A stretch of DNA of 6,202 nt from Flavobacteriales bacterium (GTDB lineage: Bacteria > Bacteroidota > Bacteroidia > Flavobacteriales_D > Crocinitomicaceae): positions 1-6,202 of the forward strand of contig CANHJY010000123.1 of NCBI GenBank assembly GCA_947461185.1, written 5' to 3'. This document shows, piece after piece, positions 1 through 6,202 of this stretch. Under the pieces are notes generated by a model. That model did not search any database, had not been told where the DNA came from, and was given only the letters and a program-made list of their open reading frames with translations. How positions within the stretch are numbered: position 1 is the first letter of the stretch; each line of letters opens with the position of its first letter. The translations under genes were made by a program, and so were the position numbers.

Positions 1-378
1 ATAAGAATAACCCTCTAAATCTCTTAGAAGAATTACACTTTTTTGCACTGGGGGTAAAATACTAACTGCCCTATTCACTACTTCATTCGATTCAAATAGA
101 TTAATCGTTCTAGGCAGTGATTCTGGTAGTTTTTCATCACCCATCAGTTGAATTCGTTGCTTTTTGCGAAGAAAGTTCAACATAGCGTTGTGTGCGCATG
201 TGAACATCCACGATTTTGCTTTACCAAATTCAATTGATTTACGGTGAATCCAAAGTTTCTCAAAAACATCTTGTACAATGTCATTAGCATCCTCTTCATT
301 CCGAAGAAAACCCAAAGCAAAACCATACAACTTATCGCTGTGCAGTTTAACAACATCATTGTACTCGACTCTTTTCAA
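1..378 (-). CDS. ECF-family RNA polymerase sigma-70 factor (partial, C-terminus off the left edge)
   Basis: An alternative sigma factor that would direct core RNA polymerase to a dedicated promoter set. Reading the minus strand from 378 gives 126 open codons to the edge. Region 2 spans about residues 6-75: DKLYGFALGFLRNEEDA (15-31), then the region 2.2 core DIVQDVFEKLW (33-43), then KSWMFTCAHNAMLNFLRKK (55-73), the region 2.4 promoter -10 recognition part. After a linker, region 4 begins near residue 98 (ILPPVQKSVILLRDLEGYSY, 107-126) and is cut before its helix-turn-helix. No ATG lies in frame between the upstream stop (427-429) and the conserved core. The TTG at 376-378 is the best start, placing six residues before the conserved YNDVV; ATT at 388-390 is a less likely alternative. 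Family members are usually about 160-200 residues, so roughly a third is missing. An anti-sigma gene, often next to such genes, would lie outside the window. Its regulon cannot be inferred. Confidence 0.9.
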   Translation of the reverse strand, partial: MKRVEYNDVVKLHSDKLYGFALGFLRNEEDANDIVQDVFEKLWIHRKSIEFGKAKSWMFTCAHNAMLNFLRKKQRIQLMGDEKLPESLPRTINLFESNEVVNRAVSILPPVQKSVILLRDLEGYSY

Positions 379-452
379 TTTTAGGATAATAAAATCGCAA
401 TTAAAACAATCTGCGAACAGTAAAAGTTACATAGTAGCCGTTTTAGCGAACA

Positions 453-485
453 CTAAATTAGCCAATTCACAGTACCAATGAACAA
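453..485 (-). promoter_or_regulatory. Candidate Bacteroidota-type promoter for the sigma factor gene
   Basis: On the minus strand, TTG (485-483) is followed after 22 bases by TAATTTAG (460-453). This matches seven of eight positions of the Bacteroidota -7 consensus TAnnTTTG, with a TTG -33 element at an acceptable distance. Transcription would begin near 446, giving a leader of about 70 bases. The region is AT-rich, so chance matches are likely and this is only a candidate. Confidence 0.25.
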
Positions 486-550
486 TAATAGATAATGAAC
501 GAACAAAACTAGGTATGCAATGATTATTTTGACCATATGAATGAACAAAA
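477..550 (+). repeat. Three direct copies of AATGAAC in the divergent intergenic region
   Basis: AATGAAC occurs at 477-483, 494-500 and 540-546. The first copy continues as AA and the third as AAAA, and GAACAAAA at 501-508 directly follows the second. The copies lie between the divergent sigma factor and ligase genes, upstream of both. They could be binding sites for a regulator or simply AT-rich coincidence, since the spacings (17 and 46 bases between starts) are not regular. Confidence 0.35.
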
Positions 551-587
551 ATTATTGGAAGTAAATAAGAGCAAAAAACAATTTTAA

Positions 588-620
588 TTGACTAAAAACT
601 TACTTTTACGCGTAATTTTC
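588..620 (+). promoter_or_regulatory. Candidate Bacteroidota-type promoter for the acyl-CoA ligase gene
   Basis: TTG at 588-590 is followed after 22 bases by TAATTTTC (613-620), seven of eight matches to the -7 consensus TAnnTTTG. Transcription would start near 627, leaving a leader of only about ten bases before the ATG at 638. The -7 box overlaps the palindrome at 606-615. A second near-match, TACTTTTA (601-608), lies too close to that TTG to pair with it. This is a candidate from pattern matching only. Confidence 0.3.
606..615. promoter_or_regulatory. Perfect palindrome TTACGCGTAA, possible operator
   Basis: A perfect 10-base inverted repeat without a spacer, 22 bases before the ligase ATG and overlapping the candidate -7 element at 613-620. 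The GC-rich CGCG centre stands out in a very AT-poor-in-GC leader. The position would suit a repressor site, but no regulator gene is visible nearby and one short palindrome can occur by chance. Confidence 0.3.
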
Positions 621-637
621 TCGCTAAAAACCATTAC

Positions 638-2401
638 ATGAATAAAGCAAAACGTCTATTTGACATTCCTTACATTCAACTTCTCGAAAAACCGAATGAA
701 ACAATGTTCGTTTCTAAAGTTAATGGAACATGGACACCCACATCGACTCAAAATTTCATTGAAAGTGTTTTAAAGGCTTCCAAATGTTTGATAGGTTTAG
801 GCATCCTGCCAGGTGATAAGGTTGCTTTGGTTTCTAATAATCGATTAGAATGGAATATTTTGGATATTGCTATTCAACAAGTCGGAGGTATTGTAGTTCC
901 ATTATATCCAACTATTTCCTCTGGCGATTACCAATATATTTTGAACGACGCATCTTGTAAAATTTGTTTTGCCGGAACCGAGGAAATAGCGCTTAAAATA
1001 GCTGAAATCCAAGATAAAACGCCAGTCAAACATCTTTTTACTTTCGATCAAGTTGCCACATTTGGGCATTGGTCAACTATCAATTCATTCGCTGAGGGTA
1101 TTTCAGATGTCCAAGTGCAAGAGCGAAAAGACAATGTGCAAATTGATGATTTAGTAACGATTATATATACCTCAGGGACAACTGGAAATCCCAAAGGTGT
1201 AATGTTAAATCATAAAAACTTGCTATCGAATATCGAGACATGTCAACCGCTTATTCCTGTCATCAATAATTCTCGAGTTTTGACCTTCTTACCAGTTTGT
1301 CATGTTTACGAGCGCATGTTGCACTACCTCTATATGTATGTAGGATGTTCCATTTACTTTGCGGAGTCAATTGACACAATTGGTGAAAACATCAAAGAGG
1401 TTAAACCTCACATGTTTACTGCAGTGCCTAGATTAATTGAAAAAGTTTATGAAAAAATAGTTGCTAAAGGTGAGGACTTAACTGGAATAAAAAAGAAGCT
1501 TTTCTTTTGGGCAATAAATGTTGGTGAAAATTTTGATTTAAAAGGTAAAAGTCCATTTTACAAAATACAATTGGCCATTGCCCGAAAACTAATTTTCTCG
1601 AAATGGCAAGAGGCACTTGGAGGAGAAGTTAAGGCAATTGCATCCGGAAGTGCTGCACTTCAACCTAGATTAGCGAGAATTTTTTATGCTGCTGGAATGC
1701 CGATATTAGAAGGATACGGATTAACAGAAACGTCCCCGGTGGTTTCTGTGAACAATTTTGTTGAAGGTGTAAAATTTGGGTCAGTTGGAAGGATACTCAA
1801 CGATGTCGAGGTACTGATTGCTGAAGACGGAGAAATTAAAGTTAAAGGTCCTAATGTGATGTTAGGATATTACAATCAAGATGAGGCTACTTCTGAGGTG
1901 ATGGACACGAATGGATGGTTTTGCACAGGAGATATAGGACACATCTGTGAAAACAACTTCCTTCACATTACCGACAGAAAAAAAGAAATATTCAAAACAT
2001 CAGGAGGAAAATATATCGTTCCTCAAATGATTGAAAATAAATTGAAAGCATCGCGTTTTATTGAACAAGCCATGGTTATTGGTGAGGGACAAAAATTTCC
2101 TGCGGCTTTCATTGTTCCAAATTTTATTTTCATTAAAGATTGGCTATCAAAAAAGGGTTACAATTTAACTAAAGAAAGTAGCAACGATGATATCTCGAAA
2201 ATCCCTGAAGTTATCGATCGCATTCAAAAAGAAATCGATCAAGTTAACTCAGAACTTGGTAGTTGGGAACAAATAAAAAAGTTAGTGCTATTGGATAATG
2301 AATTTACTATTGCCTCAAATGAACTTACGCCAACTTTAAAATTGAGAAGAAAAATTATTTTGGAAAACAATAAAACAGCTTTTGAGCAGATTTACAATTA
2401 A
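638..2401 (+). CDS. Long-chain fatty acid-CoA ligase (AMP-forming acyl-CoA synthetase)
   Basis: Activates a fatty acid with ATP to an acyl-adenylate and then to acyl-CoA, feeding beta-oxidation or lipid synthesis; probably cytoplasmic or associated with the inner membrane face. The 587 residues fit the ACSL/FadD15-like branch of the ANL superfamily (usually about 590-600). Visible motifs: the ATP-binding P-loop IIYTSGTTGNPKGV (175-188), LPVCHVYERM (218-227), SGSAAL (336-341), YGLTET (360-365), the signature GWFCTGDIG (426-434), and the hinge DRKKEIFKTSGGKYI (446-460) leading into the mobile C-terminal domain. K568 in TPTLKLRR fits the catalytic lysine needed for adenylation. There is no signal peptide or clear transmembrane segment. 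The ATG is supported by the conserved RLFDIPYIQL just after it; no strong ribosome binding site is visible, as is usual in Bacteroidota. The chain-length preference cannot be read from sequence, so long-chain is a family inference. It is divergent from the sigma factor gene and its stop overlaps that of recG. Confidence 0.95.
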   Translation: MNKAKRLFDIPYIQLLEKPNETMFVSKVNGTWTPTSTQNFIESVLKASKCLIGLGILPGDKVALVSNNRLEWNILDIAIQQVGGIVVPLYPTISSGDYQYILNDASCKICFAGTEEIALKIAEIQDKTPVKHLFTFDQVATFGHWSTINSFAEGISDVQVQERKDNVQIDDLVTIIYTSGTTGNPKGVMLNHKNLLSNIETCQPLIPVINNSRVLTFLPVCHVYERMLHYLYMYVGCSIYFAESIDTIGENIKEVKPHMFTAVPRLIEKVYEKIVAKGEDLTGIKKKLFFWAINVGENFDLKGKSPFYKIQLAIARKLIFSKWQEALGGEVKAIASGSAALQPRLARIFYAAGMPILEGYGLTETSPVVSVNNFVEGVKFGSVGRILNDVEVLIAEDGEIKVKGPNVMLGYYNQDEATSEVMDTNGWFCTGDIGHICENNFLHITDRKKEIFKTSGGKYIVPQMIENKLKASRFIEQAMVIGEGQKFPAAFIVPNFIFIKDWLSKKGYNLTKESSNDDISKIPEVIDRIQKEIDQVNSELGSWEQIKKLVLLDNEFTIASNELTPTLKLRRKIILENNKTAFEQIYN

Positions 2402-4494
2402 GCTATTTTACCCCAATCTGGTTTATTTCTGAGCACCTCACTCAGCATTATTCTGAGCATTCCATGTTCATTGGCATTTAGGCTTGGATCAACAGTCAGG
2501 ATTCGTCTAGCTTCTTCCCTTGCTTCACTTACCAGTTCACCATCTTTAGCTAAATCTGCGATTTTCAAATTCAATGCTCCACTTTGCTGAGTCCCCATAA
2601 TGTCGCCTGGCCCACGCAATTGCAAATCTACCTCTGCAATTTCAAAACCATCATTGGTCGATACCATCGTCTCCAATCGTTTCAAGGAATCCTTGGAGAG
2701 TTTATCGCCAGTCATTAATATGCAAAAAGATTGTTCCGCACCGCGCCCTACTCTTCCTCTGAGCTGATGCAATTGTGAGAGCCCGAACCTTTCAGCGCTT
2801 TCAATTATCATTACGCTCGCATTGGGAACGTTTACACCAACTTCAATAACTGTGGTTGCCACCATAATTTGGGTTTCACCTTTCACAAAACGCTGCATTT
2901 CAAAATCTTTTTCTTCAGGTTTCAATTTTCCATGAACCATACTAATTTTGTAATCAGGCAAAGGAAAAGCTCGAGAAATCGCTTCGAATCCACTCATCAA
3001 ATTATTAAAATCCAAAGTTTCTGATTCTTGAATCAATGGATAAACAACATAAACTTGTCTCCCTTTTTGCACTTCTTCTTTGATAAAACCAAAGACCCTC
3101 AATCGATGTGATTCATACCTATGAACAGTAGTAACAGGTTTTCTTCCCGGAGGTAACTCATCAATTACGGACACATCAAGATCGCCATAAAACGTCATGG
3201 CTAAAGTTCTTGGTATTGGTGTTGCAGTCATAACCAAAATATGTGGTTCCGTTGAATTTTTAGCACGCATTTTAGCACGTTGCGCCACGCCAAATCGATG
3301 CTGTTCATCAATCACAACCAAACCTAAATTTGAAAATCTTACTGTTTCCTCCATTAAAGCATGTGTTCCAATCAAGAAATTCAAACTCCCATTTTCAAGA
3401 CTTTCATGAATCTCAATTCGCTGTTTTTTCTTAACGGAACCGGTTAACAATCTAATAGATATTGGAAGACCTTCCAATAATGATGCGATCGTTTCGTAGT
3501 GCTGATTGGCAAGAATTTCAGTTGGAGCAATCAATGCTGCTTGATACCCATTACCTGCAGCCATTAGCATAGTTAATAACGCAACCAAAGTTTTACCACT
3601 TCCGACGTCTCCTTGTATCAAACGATTCATGTGTTTACCATGAAGAACATCCTGTCGTATTTCCTTTAGAACTCTTTTTTGGGCTCCTGTCAAAGGAAAA
3701 GGTAGGTATTCGTTATAGAATATATTAAAAGCATCCCCTACTTCACTAAAAATAAATCCTTTTTGTTTTTGCATTCCTATATGCTTACGCAGGAGTAGTT
3801 CCAATTGGAGTAATAATAACTCTTCAAATTTCAATCGATTTCTGGCTTGTTGGACTTGTGCAAAATCTAGTGGTTTATGCACCAAAAACAAAGCTTTTTC
3901 TTTAGCAATCAGATGCTTACTTTGGAGCAATTGTTCTGGAAGGGATTCAGGTATTTTTGCTGAAATAAGTTTAATCAATTGTGCAGTAAGTTTCTCAATA
4001 CCCCTTGAATGTAGCCCTTTCGATGAAAGTTTTTCTGTAGTAGAATAAATGGGTTGTAATCCAGAATGTTGCGTTATTTCTGAAATTAAAATCAATTCTG
4101 GATGTGGCACATGCCAAGCACTACCATATAGTTTTGCTCTTCCATAAAGTTGGTATTCTTCTCCTATTTTTAATTGAGATTTAATCCACTTTGCTCCTTG
4201 AAACCAAACCAAATCAATAACTCCAGTTTCGTCTTGAAATTTAGCAATCAGCTTTTTTCCTCTTCCTGCTCCTGCATCCAATACTTGAACAATCCTTCCT
4301 TTAATTTGCGCACTGGATTCTAAGAAAGGTAAATCAGAAATTTTATGAAACTGAGAACGGTCAACATATCGAAATGGAAAATAATATAACAGATCCTCAT
4401 AAGTTGCCACTCCAATTTCTGACCGCAACAATTCTGCGCGCTGCGGACCAACGCCCTTTAAATATTCAATAGGAGTTTTAAGAAAAGGAGTCAC
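2398..4494 (-). CDS. recG: ATP-dependent DNA helicase RecG
   Basis: A monomeric superfamily 2 helicase that remodels stalled replication forks and branch-migrates Holliday junctions and D-loops. The 698 residues match the family's usual length (about 690-700). The N-terminus has the helix-hairpin-like IEYLKGVGPQRAELL (9-23), then the OB-fold wedge domain (about 60-140) that grips branched DNA. The helicase core shows FPLTGAQKRV (266-275), Walker A GDVGSGKT (295-302), APTEILANQHY (323-333), DEQH (396-399), TATPIPRT (423-430), ATTVIEVGVNVPNA (546-559) and QLHQLRGRVGRG (574-585). The TRG segment follows at about 616-639, with DLQLRGPGDIMGTQQSG. All key motifs are intact. The start is GTG at 4492-4494: an in-frame TAA lies at 4498-4500, so no earlier start is possible, and conserved sequence begins at residue 8. 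It lies 41 bases downstream of the dsbD-like gene on the same strand, so an operon is possible; that gap has no terminator-like hairpin. Its 3' end overlaps the convergent ligase gene by four bases. Confidence 0.98.
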   Translation of the reverse strand: MTPFLKTPIEYLKGVGPQRAELLRSEIGVATYEDLLYYFPFRYVDRSQFHKISDLPFLESSAQIKGRIVQVLDAGAGRGKKLIAKFQDETGVIDLVWFQGAKWIKSQLKIGEEYQLYGRAKLYGSAWHVPHPELILISEITQHSGLQPIYSTTEKLSSKGLHSRGIEKLTAQLIKLISAKIPESLPEQLLQSKHLIAKEKALFLVHKPLDFAQVQQARNRLKFEELLLLQLELLLRKHIGMQKQKGFIFSEVGDAFNIFYNEYLPFPLTGAQKRVLKEIRQDVLHGKHMNRLIQGDVGSGKTLVALLTMLMAAGNGYQAALIAPTEILANQHYETIASLLEGLPISIRLLTGSVKKKQRIEIHESLENGSLNFLIGTHALMEETVRFSNLGLVVIDEQHRFGVAQRAKMRAKNSTEPHILVMTATPIPRTLAMTFYGDLDVSVIDELPPGRKPVTTVHRYESHRLRVFGFIKEEVQKGRQVYVVYPLIQESETLDFNNLMSGFEAISRAFPLPDYKISMVHGKLKPEEKDFEMQRFVKGETQIMVATTVIEVGVNVPNASVMIIESAERFGLSQLHQLRGRVGRGAEQSFCILMTGDKLSKDSLKRLETMVSTNDGFEIAEVDLQLRGPGDIMGTQQSGALNLKIADLAKDGELVSEAREEARRILTVDPSLNANEHGMLRIMLSEVLRNKPDWGKIA

Positions 4495-4535
4495 CCGTTA
4501 AAGTTAACCAATAAAAGCAATATTATTCAGCCTCC

Positions 4536-6202
4536 TTATGGTTTCTTCTTATCATTAAAAGCCTTAATTCCTTTTTCTAGAAAAGCACGATATTCCTCAA
4601 CATCTGGGGTATAACCAATTGCCTCAGTCAAATCATTACCCTCCAAATCCTGAACAATATATAGAGGCTGTGAGATTTGACCGTACTTTTGAATTTGGTA
4701 ATCTGACCATTTATTACCTACATTTTTGATCGTCCCTTGAATGTTTTCTGAGTATTTCCACTCAGACTCAGGTAATGGCTCTCTGTCGTCACAATACAAT
4801 GAAACGATAACTAATTGGTTATTTAATATTGGTCTGATTGCATCATTTGTCCATACTGTGGATTCCGTTTTACGACAATTAGCGCAAGCGTGTCCTGTAA
4901 AATCAATTAGGATTGGCAAATTTTTCTTTTTCGCATATTCCCTTCCTTTGTCGAGATCGTGAAATACAAGAATAGACCCATCGCCCACCTCGTGCATAAA
5001 TTTGCGATATTCTATAAAAGTCGCATCATTATTGGACTGACCTCCATCACCTGATCCTTTGACAAATCTAAAATTATCTTCTGAATGCGTTCGTGGCGGT
5101 GCAACACCATCAATCATACTCAATGGTGCTCCCCACATACCTGGAAGTAGGTAAATCGCAAAAGTAAGTGCTAAAAACGCAAACATAAATCTTGGGACAG
5201 AAAGTGATTCCAAGGGTGAATCATGTGAAAACCGAATCTTTCCAAGAAGATACAAGCCCATTACTGCAAAAAGAACAAACCAAGAAGCTACAAAAATTTC
5301 GCGCGTTAAAATATTCCAATGGTAAGCCAAATCGACCATACTTAAGAATTTCAATGCCAATGCGATTTCCAAAAGACCTAAAACTACTTTCACACTGTTT
5401 AACCATCCTCCTGATGATGGCAAGGAGTTTAACCACCCTGGGAAGATCGCAAACAAAGTAAAAGGTAGCGCAAGCGCCAGTGAAAATCCGAACATTATTA
5501 TTGCTGGACCAATCATGGATCCTGATGCTGCTGCCTCAACCAAAGAAGTACCGATAATTGGACCAGTGCAGGAAAAAGATACCAGTGCCAAAGTAAAAGC
5601 CATAAAGAAAATACCGACTAAACCACCTTTATCAGCGCCACTATCTGCTTTGTTGACCCAACTTGAAGGCATTCTTATTTCGAAGGCACCCAAAAAGGAA
5701 AACGCGAAGACCATAAATACGACAAAAAATACCAAATTGACCCACACATTTGTAGATAGCTCATTCAATCCAGTTGGGCCCATGATGGCTGTTACGAGTA
5801 ATCCTAGCGTCACATAAATAACAATAATGGATAAGCCATAGATCATTGCGTTGGTAATTCCTTTAGCTCGGGAAGATGATCTTTTGGTAAAGAAAGAAAC
5901 AGTCATTGGGATCATTGGAAAAACGCAAGGCGTAAGCAAGGCTACAAAACCGAATAAAAATCCAGTGAAAAATATGGATAATAAGCCTTTGCTTGCCAAA
6001 TTTCCATCTTTCTTTTGAGGCGTGTTTATTTTTGATTTGGAGCCTTTTGATTCTTTTAACTCCTTTTTCTCCACGGCATTTGAGGTATCTTGTCCCAAAT
6101 CACTTGATGGGGAATTTATCGCAGCATCTCCCTCAATAACCGCTGCACTCGCAATACCCTCTTCGGTCTGCTTCACTGAATTAAATCCACTTACTTTTAT
6201 TG
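4536..6202 (-). CDS. dsbD: Thiol:disulfide interchange protein DsbD (partial, N-terminus off the right edge)
   Basis: An inner-membrane electron carrier that passes reducing power from cytoplasmic thioredoxin to envelope thiol proteins, for example in disulfide repair or cytochrome c maturation. Residues are numbered from the GTG at 6174-6176. A charged, Lys/Glu/Ser-rich linker (about 22-63) leads to the DsbD membrane domain with about eight hydrophobic segments between 65 and 346. The two transport cysteines are C84 in LTPCVFPMIP and C203 in SFSCTGP. The C-terminal thioredoxin-like domain (about 400-540) carries CANC (C431, C434) in DFTGHACANCRK and a cis-proline-like P504 in SQPLY. No stop precedes the GTG: eight more codons (IKVSGFNS) stay open to the edge. 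A signal peptide and the periplasmic alpha domain of full-length DsbD are absent. I infer that the gene starts outside the window and that the GTG is internal. Full-length Bacteroidota DsbD proteins are generally well over 600 residues, which leaves room for the missing domain. recG follows in the same direction after 41 bases. Confidence 0.93.
   Translation of the reverse strand, partial: IKVSGFNSVKQTEEGIASAAVIEGDAAINSPSSDLGQDTSNAVEKKELKESKGSKSKINTPQKKDGNLASKGLLSIFFTGFLFGFVALLTPCVFPMIPMTVSFFTKRSSSRAKGITNAMIYGLSIIVIYVTLGLLVTAIMGPTGLNELSTNVWVNLVFFVVFMVFAFSFLGAFEIRMPSSWVNKADSGADKGGLVGIFFMAFTLALVSFSCTGPIIGTSLVEAAASGSMIGPAIIMFGFSLALALPFTLFAIFPGWLNSLPSSGGWLNSVKVVLGLLEIALALKFLSMVDLAYHWNILTREIFVASWFVLFAVMGLYLLGKIRFSHDSPLESLSVPRFMFAFLALTFAIYLLPGMWGAPLSMIDGVAPPRTHSEDNFRFVKGSGDGGQSNNDATFIEYRKFMHEVGDGSILVFHDLDKGREYAKKKNLPILIDFTGHACANCRKTESTVWTNDAIRPILNNQLVIVSLYCDDREPLPESEWKYSENIQGTIKNVGNKWSDYQIQKYGQISQPLYIVQDLEGNDLTEAIGYTPDVEEYRAFLEKGIKAFNDKKKP

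Noticed and set aside
177..359. 60-residue minus-strand reading frame beginning with ATG
   Set aside because: It lies inside the sigma factor gene in another frame and shows no domain, while the overlapping frame encodes clear sigma-70 regions.
278..481. 67-residue plus-strand reading frame
   Set aside because: It is antisense to the sigma factor N-terminus, has low-complexity composition and no recognisable motif.
379..637. A small protein or RNA gene in the divergent intergenic region
   Set aside because: There is no sizeable open frame with a plausible start, and no strong hairpin followed by a T-run. Only short motifs are supportable.
3197..3409. 70-residue plus-strand reading frame within recG
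   Set aside because: It is antisense to the conserved helicase core, whose conservation explains the open frame.
4497..4508. GTTAAAGTTAAC inverted repeat in the dsbD-recG gap as a terminator or operator
   Set aside because: The arms are five A/T-rich bases with a two-base loop, too weak for a terminator and likely by chance here.
5192..5817. Plus-strand frames at 5192-5461 and 5515-5817, and a second minus-strand frame at 5221-5436
   Set aside because: All overlap the DsbD membrane domain, which is clearly the coding frame. Hydrophobic codons on one strand readily give long open antisense frames.
1..6202. A defence, mobile or otherwise novel multi-gene system
   Set aside because: All four genes belong to well-known core families with intact motifs, and there are no repeats, integrases, transposases or unusual domain fusions.

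Overview
This is an AT-rich chromosomal window that looks like a member of the Bacteroidota, probably Flavobacteriales or a relative. The lineage is inferred from the style of the ECF sigma factor, the ACSL-like acyl-CoA synthetase, the DsbD architecture, the lack of convincing Shine-Dalgarno sequences before the starts, and promoter-like TTG...TAnnTTTG elements. I cannot name a genus. I see no rRNA, tRNA, CRISPR, insertion sequence or prophage signal.

Layout from left to right: (1) 1-378, minus strand, the N-terminal two thirds of an ECF-type sigma-70 factor. It appears to start at TTG and runs off the left edge within sigma region 4. (2) 379-637, a 259-bp AT-rich divergent intergenic region with weak promoter candidates facing both ways, three AATGAAC copies and a perfect 10-bp palindrome just before the next gene. 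(3) 638-2401, plus strand, a complete long-chain fatty acid-CoA ligase of 587 residues. (4) 2398-4494, minus strand, a complete recG helicase gene of 698 residues with a GTG start. It converges on the ligase gene so tightly that both stop codons lie in one TTAA. (5) 4536-6202, minus strand, a DsbD-type thiol:disulfide interchange protein. Its reading frame stays open through the right edge, so the N-terminal part is missing from the window.

The dsbD-like gene and recG point the same way with 41 bp between them and could be co-transcribed. The sigma factor and the ligase are divergent and may share regulatory DNA. The gene products serve unrelated roles: transcription control, lipid activation, replication-fork repair and envelope redox. 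The window reads as ordinary core genome, and I found no convincing undescribed system. The points worth a second look are gene boundaries (the TTG start, the truncated dsbD, the four-base convergent overlap) and small DNA motifs in the divergent intergenic region.
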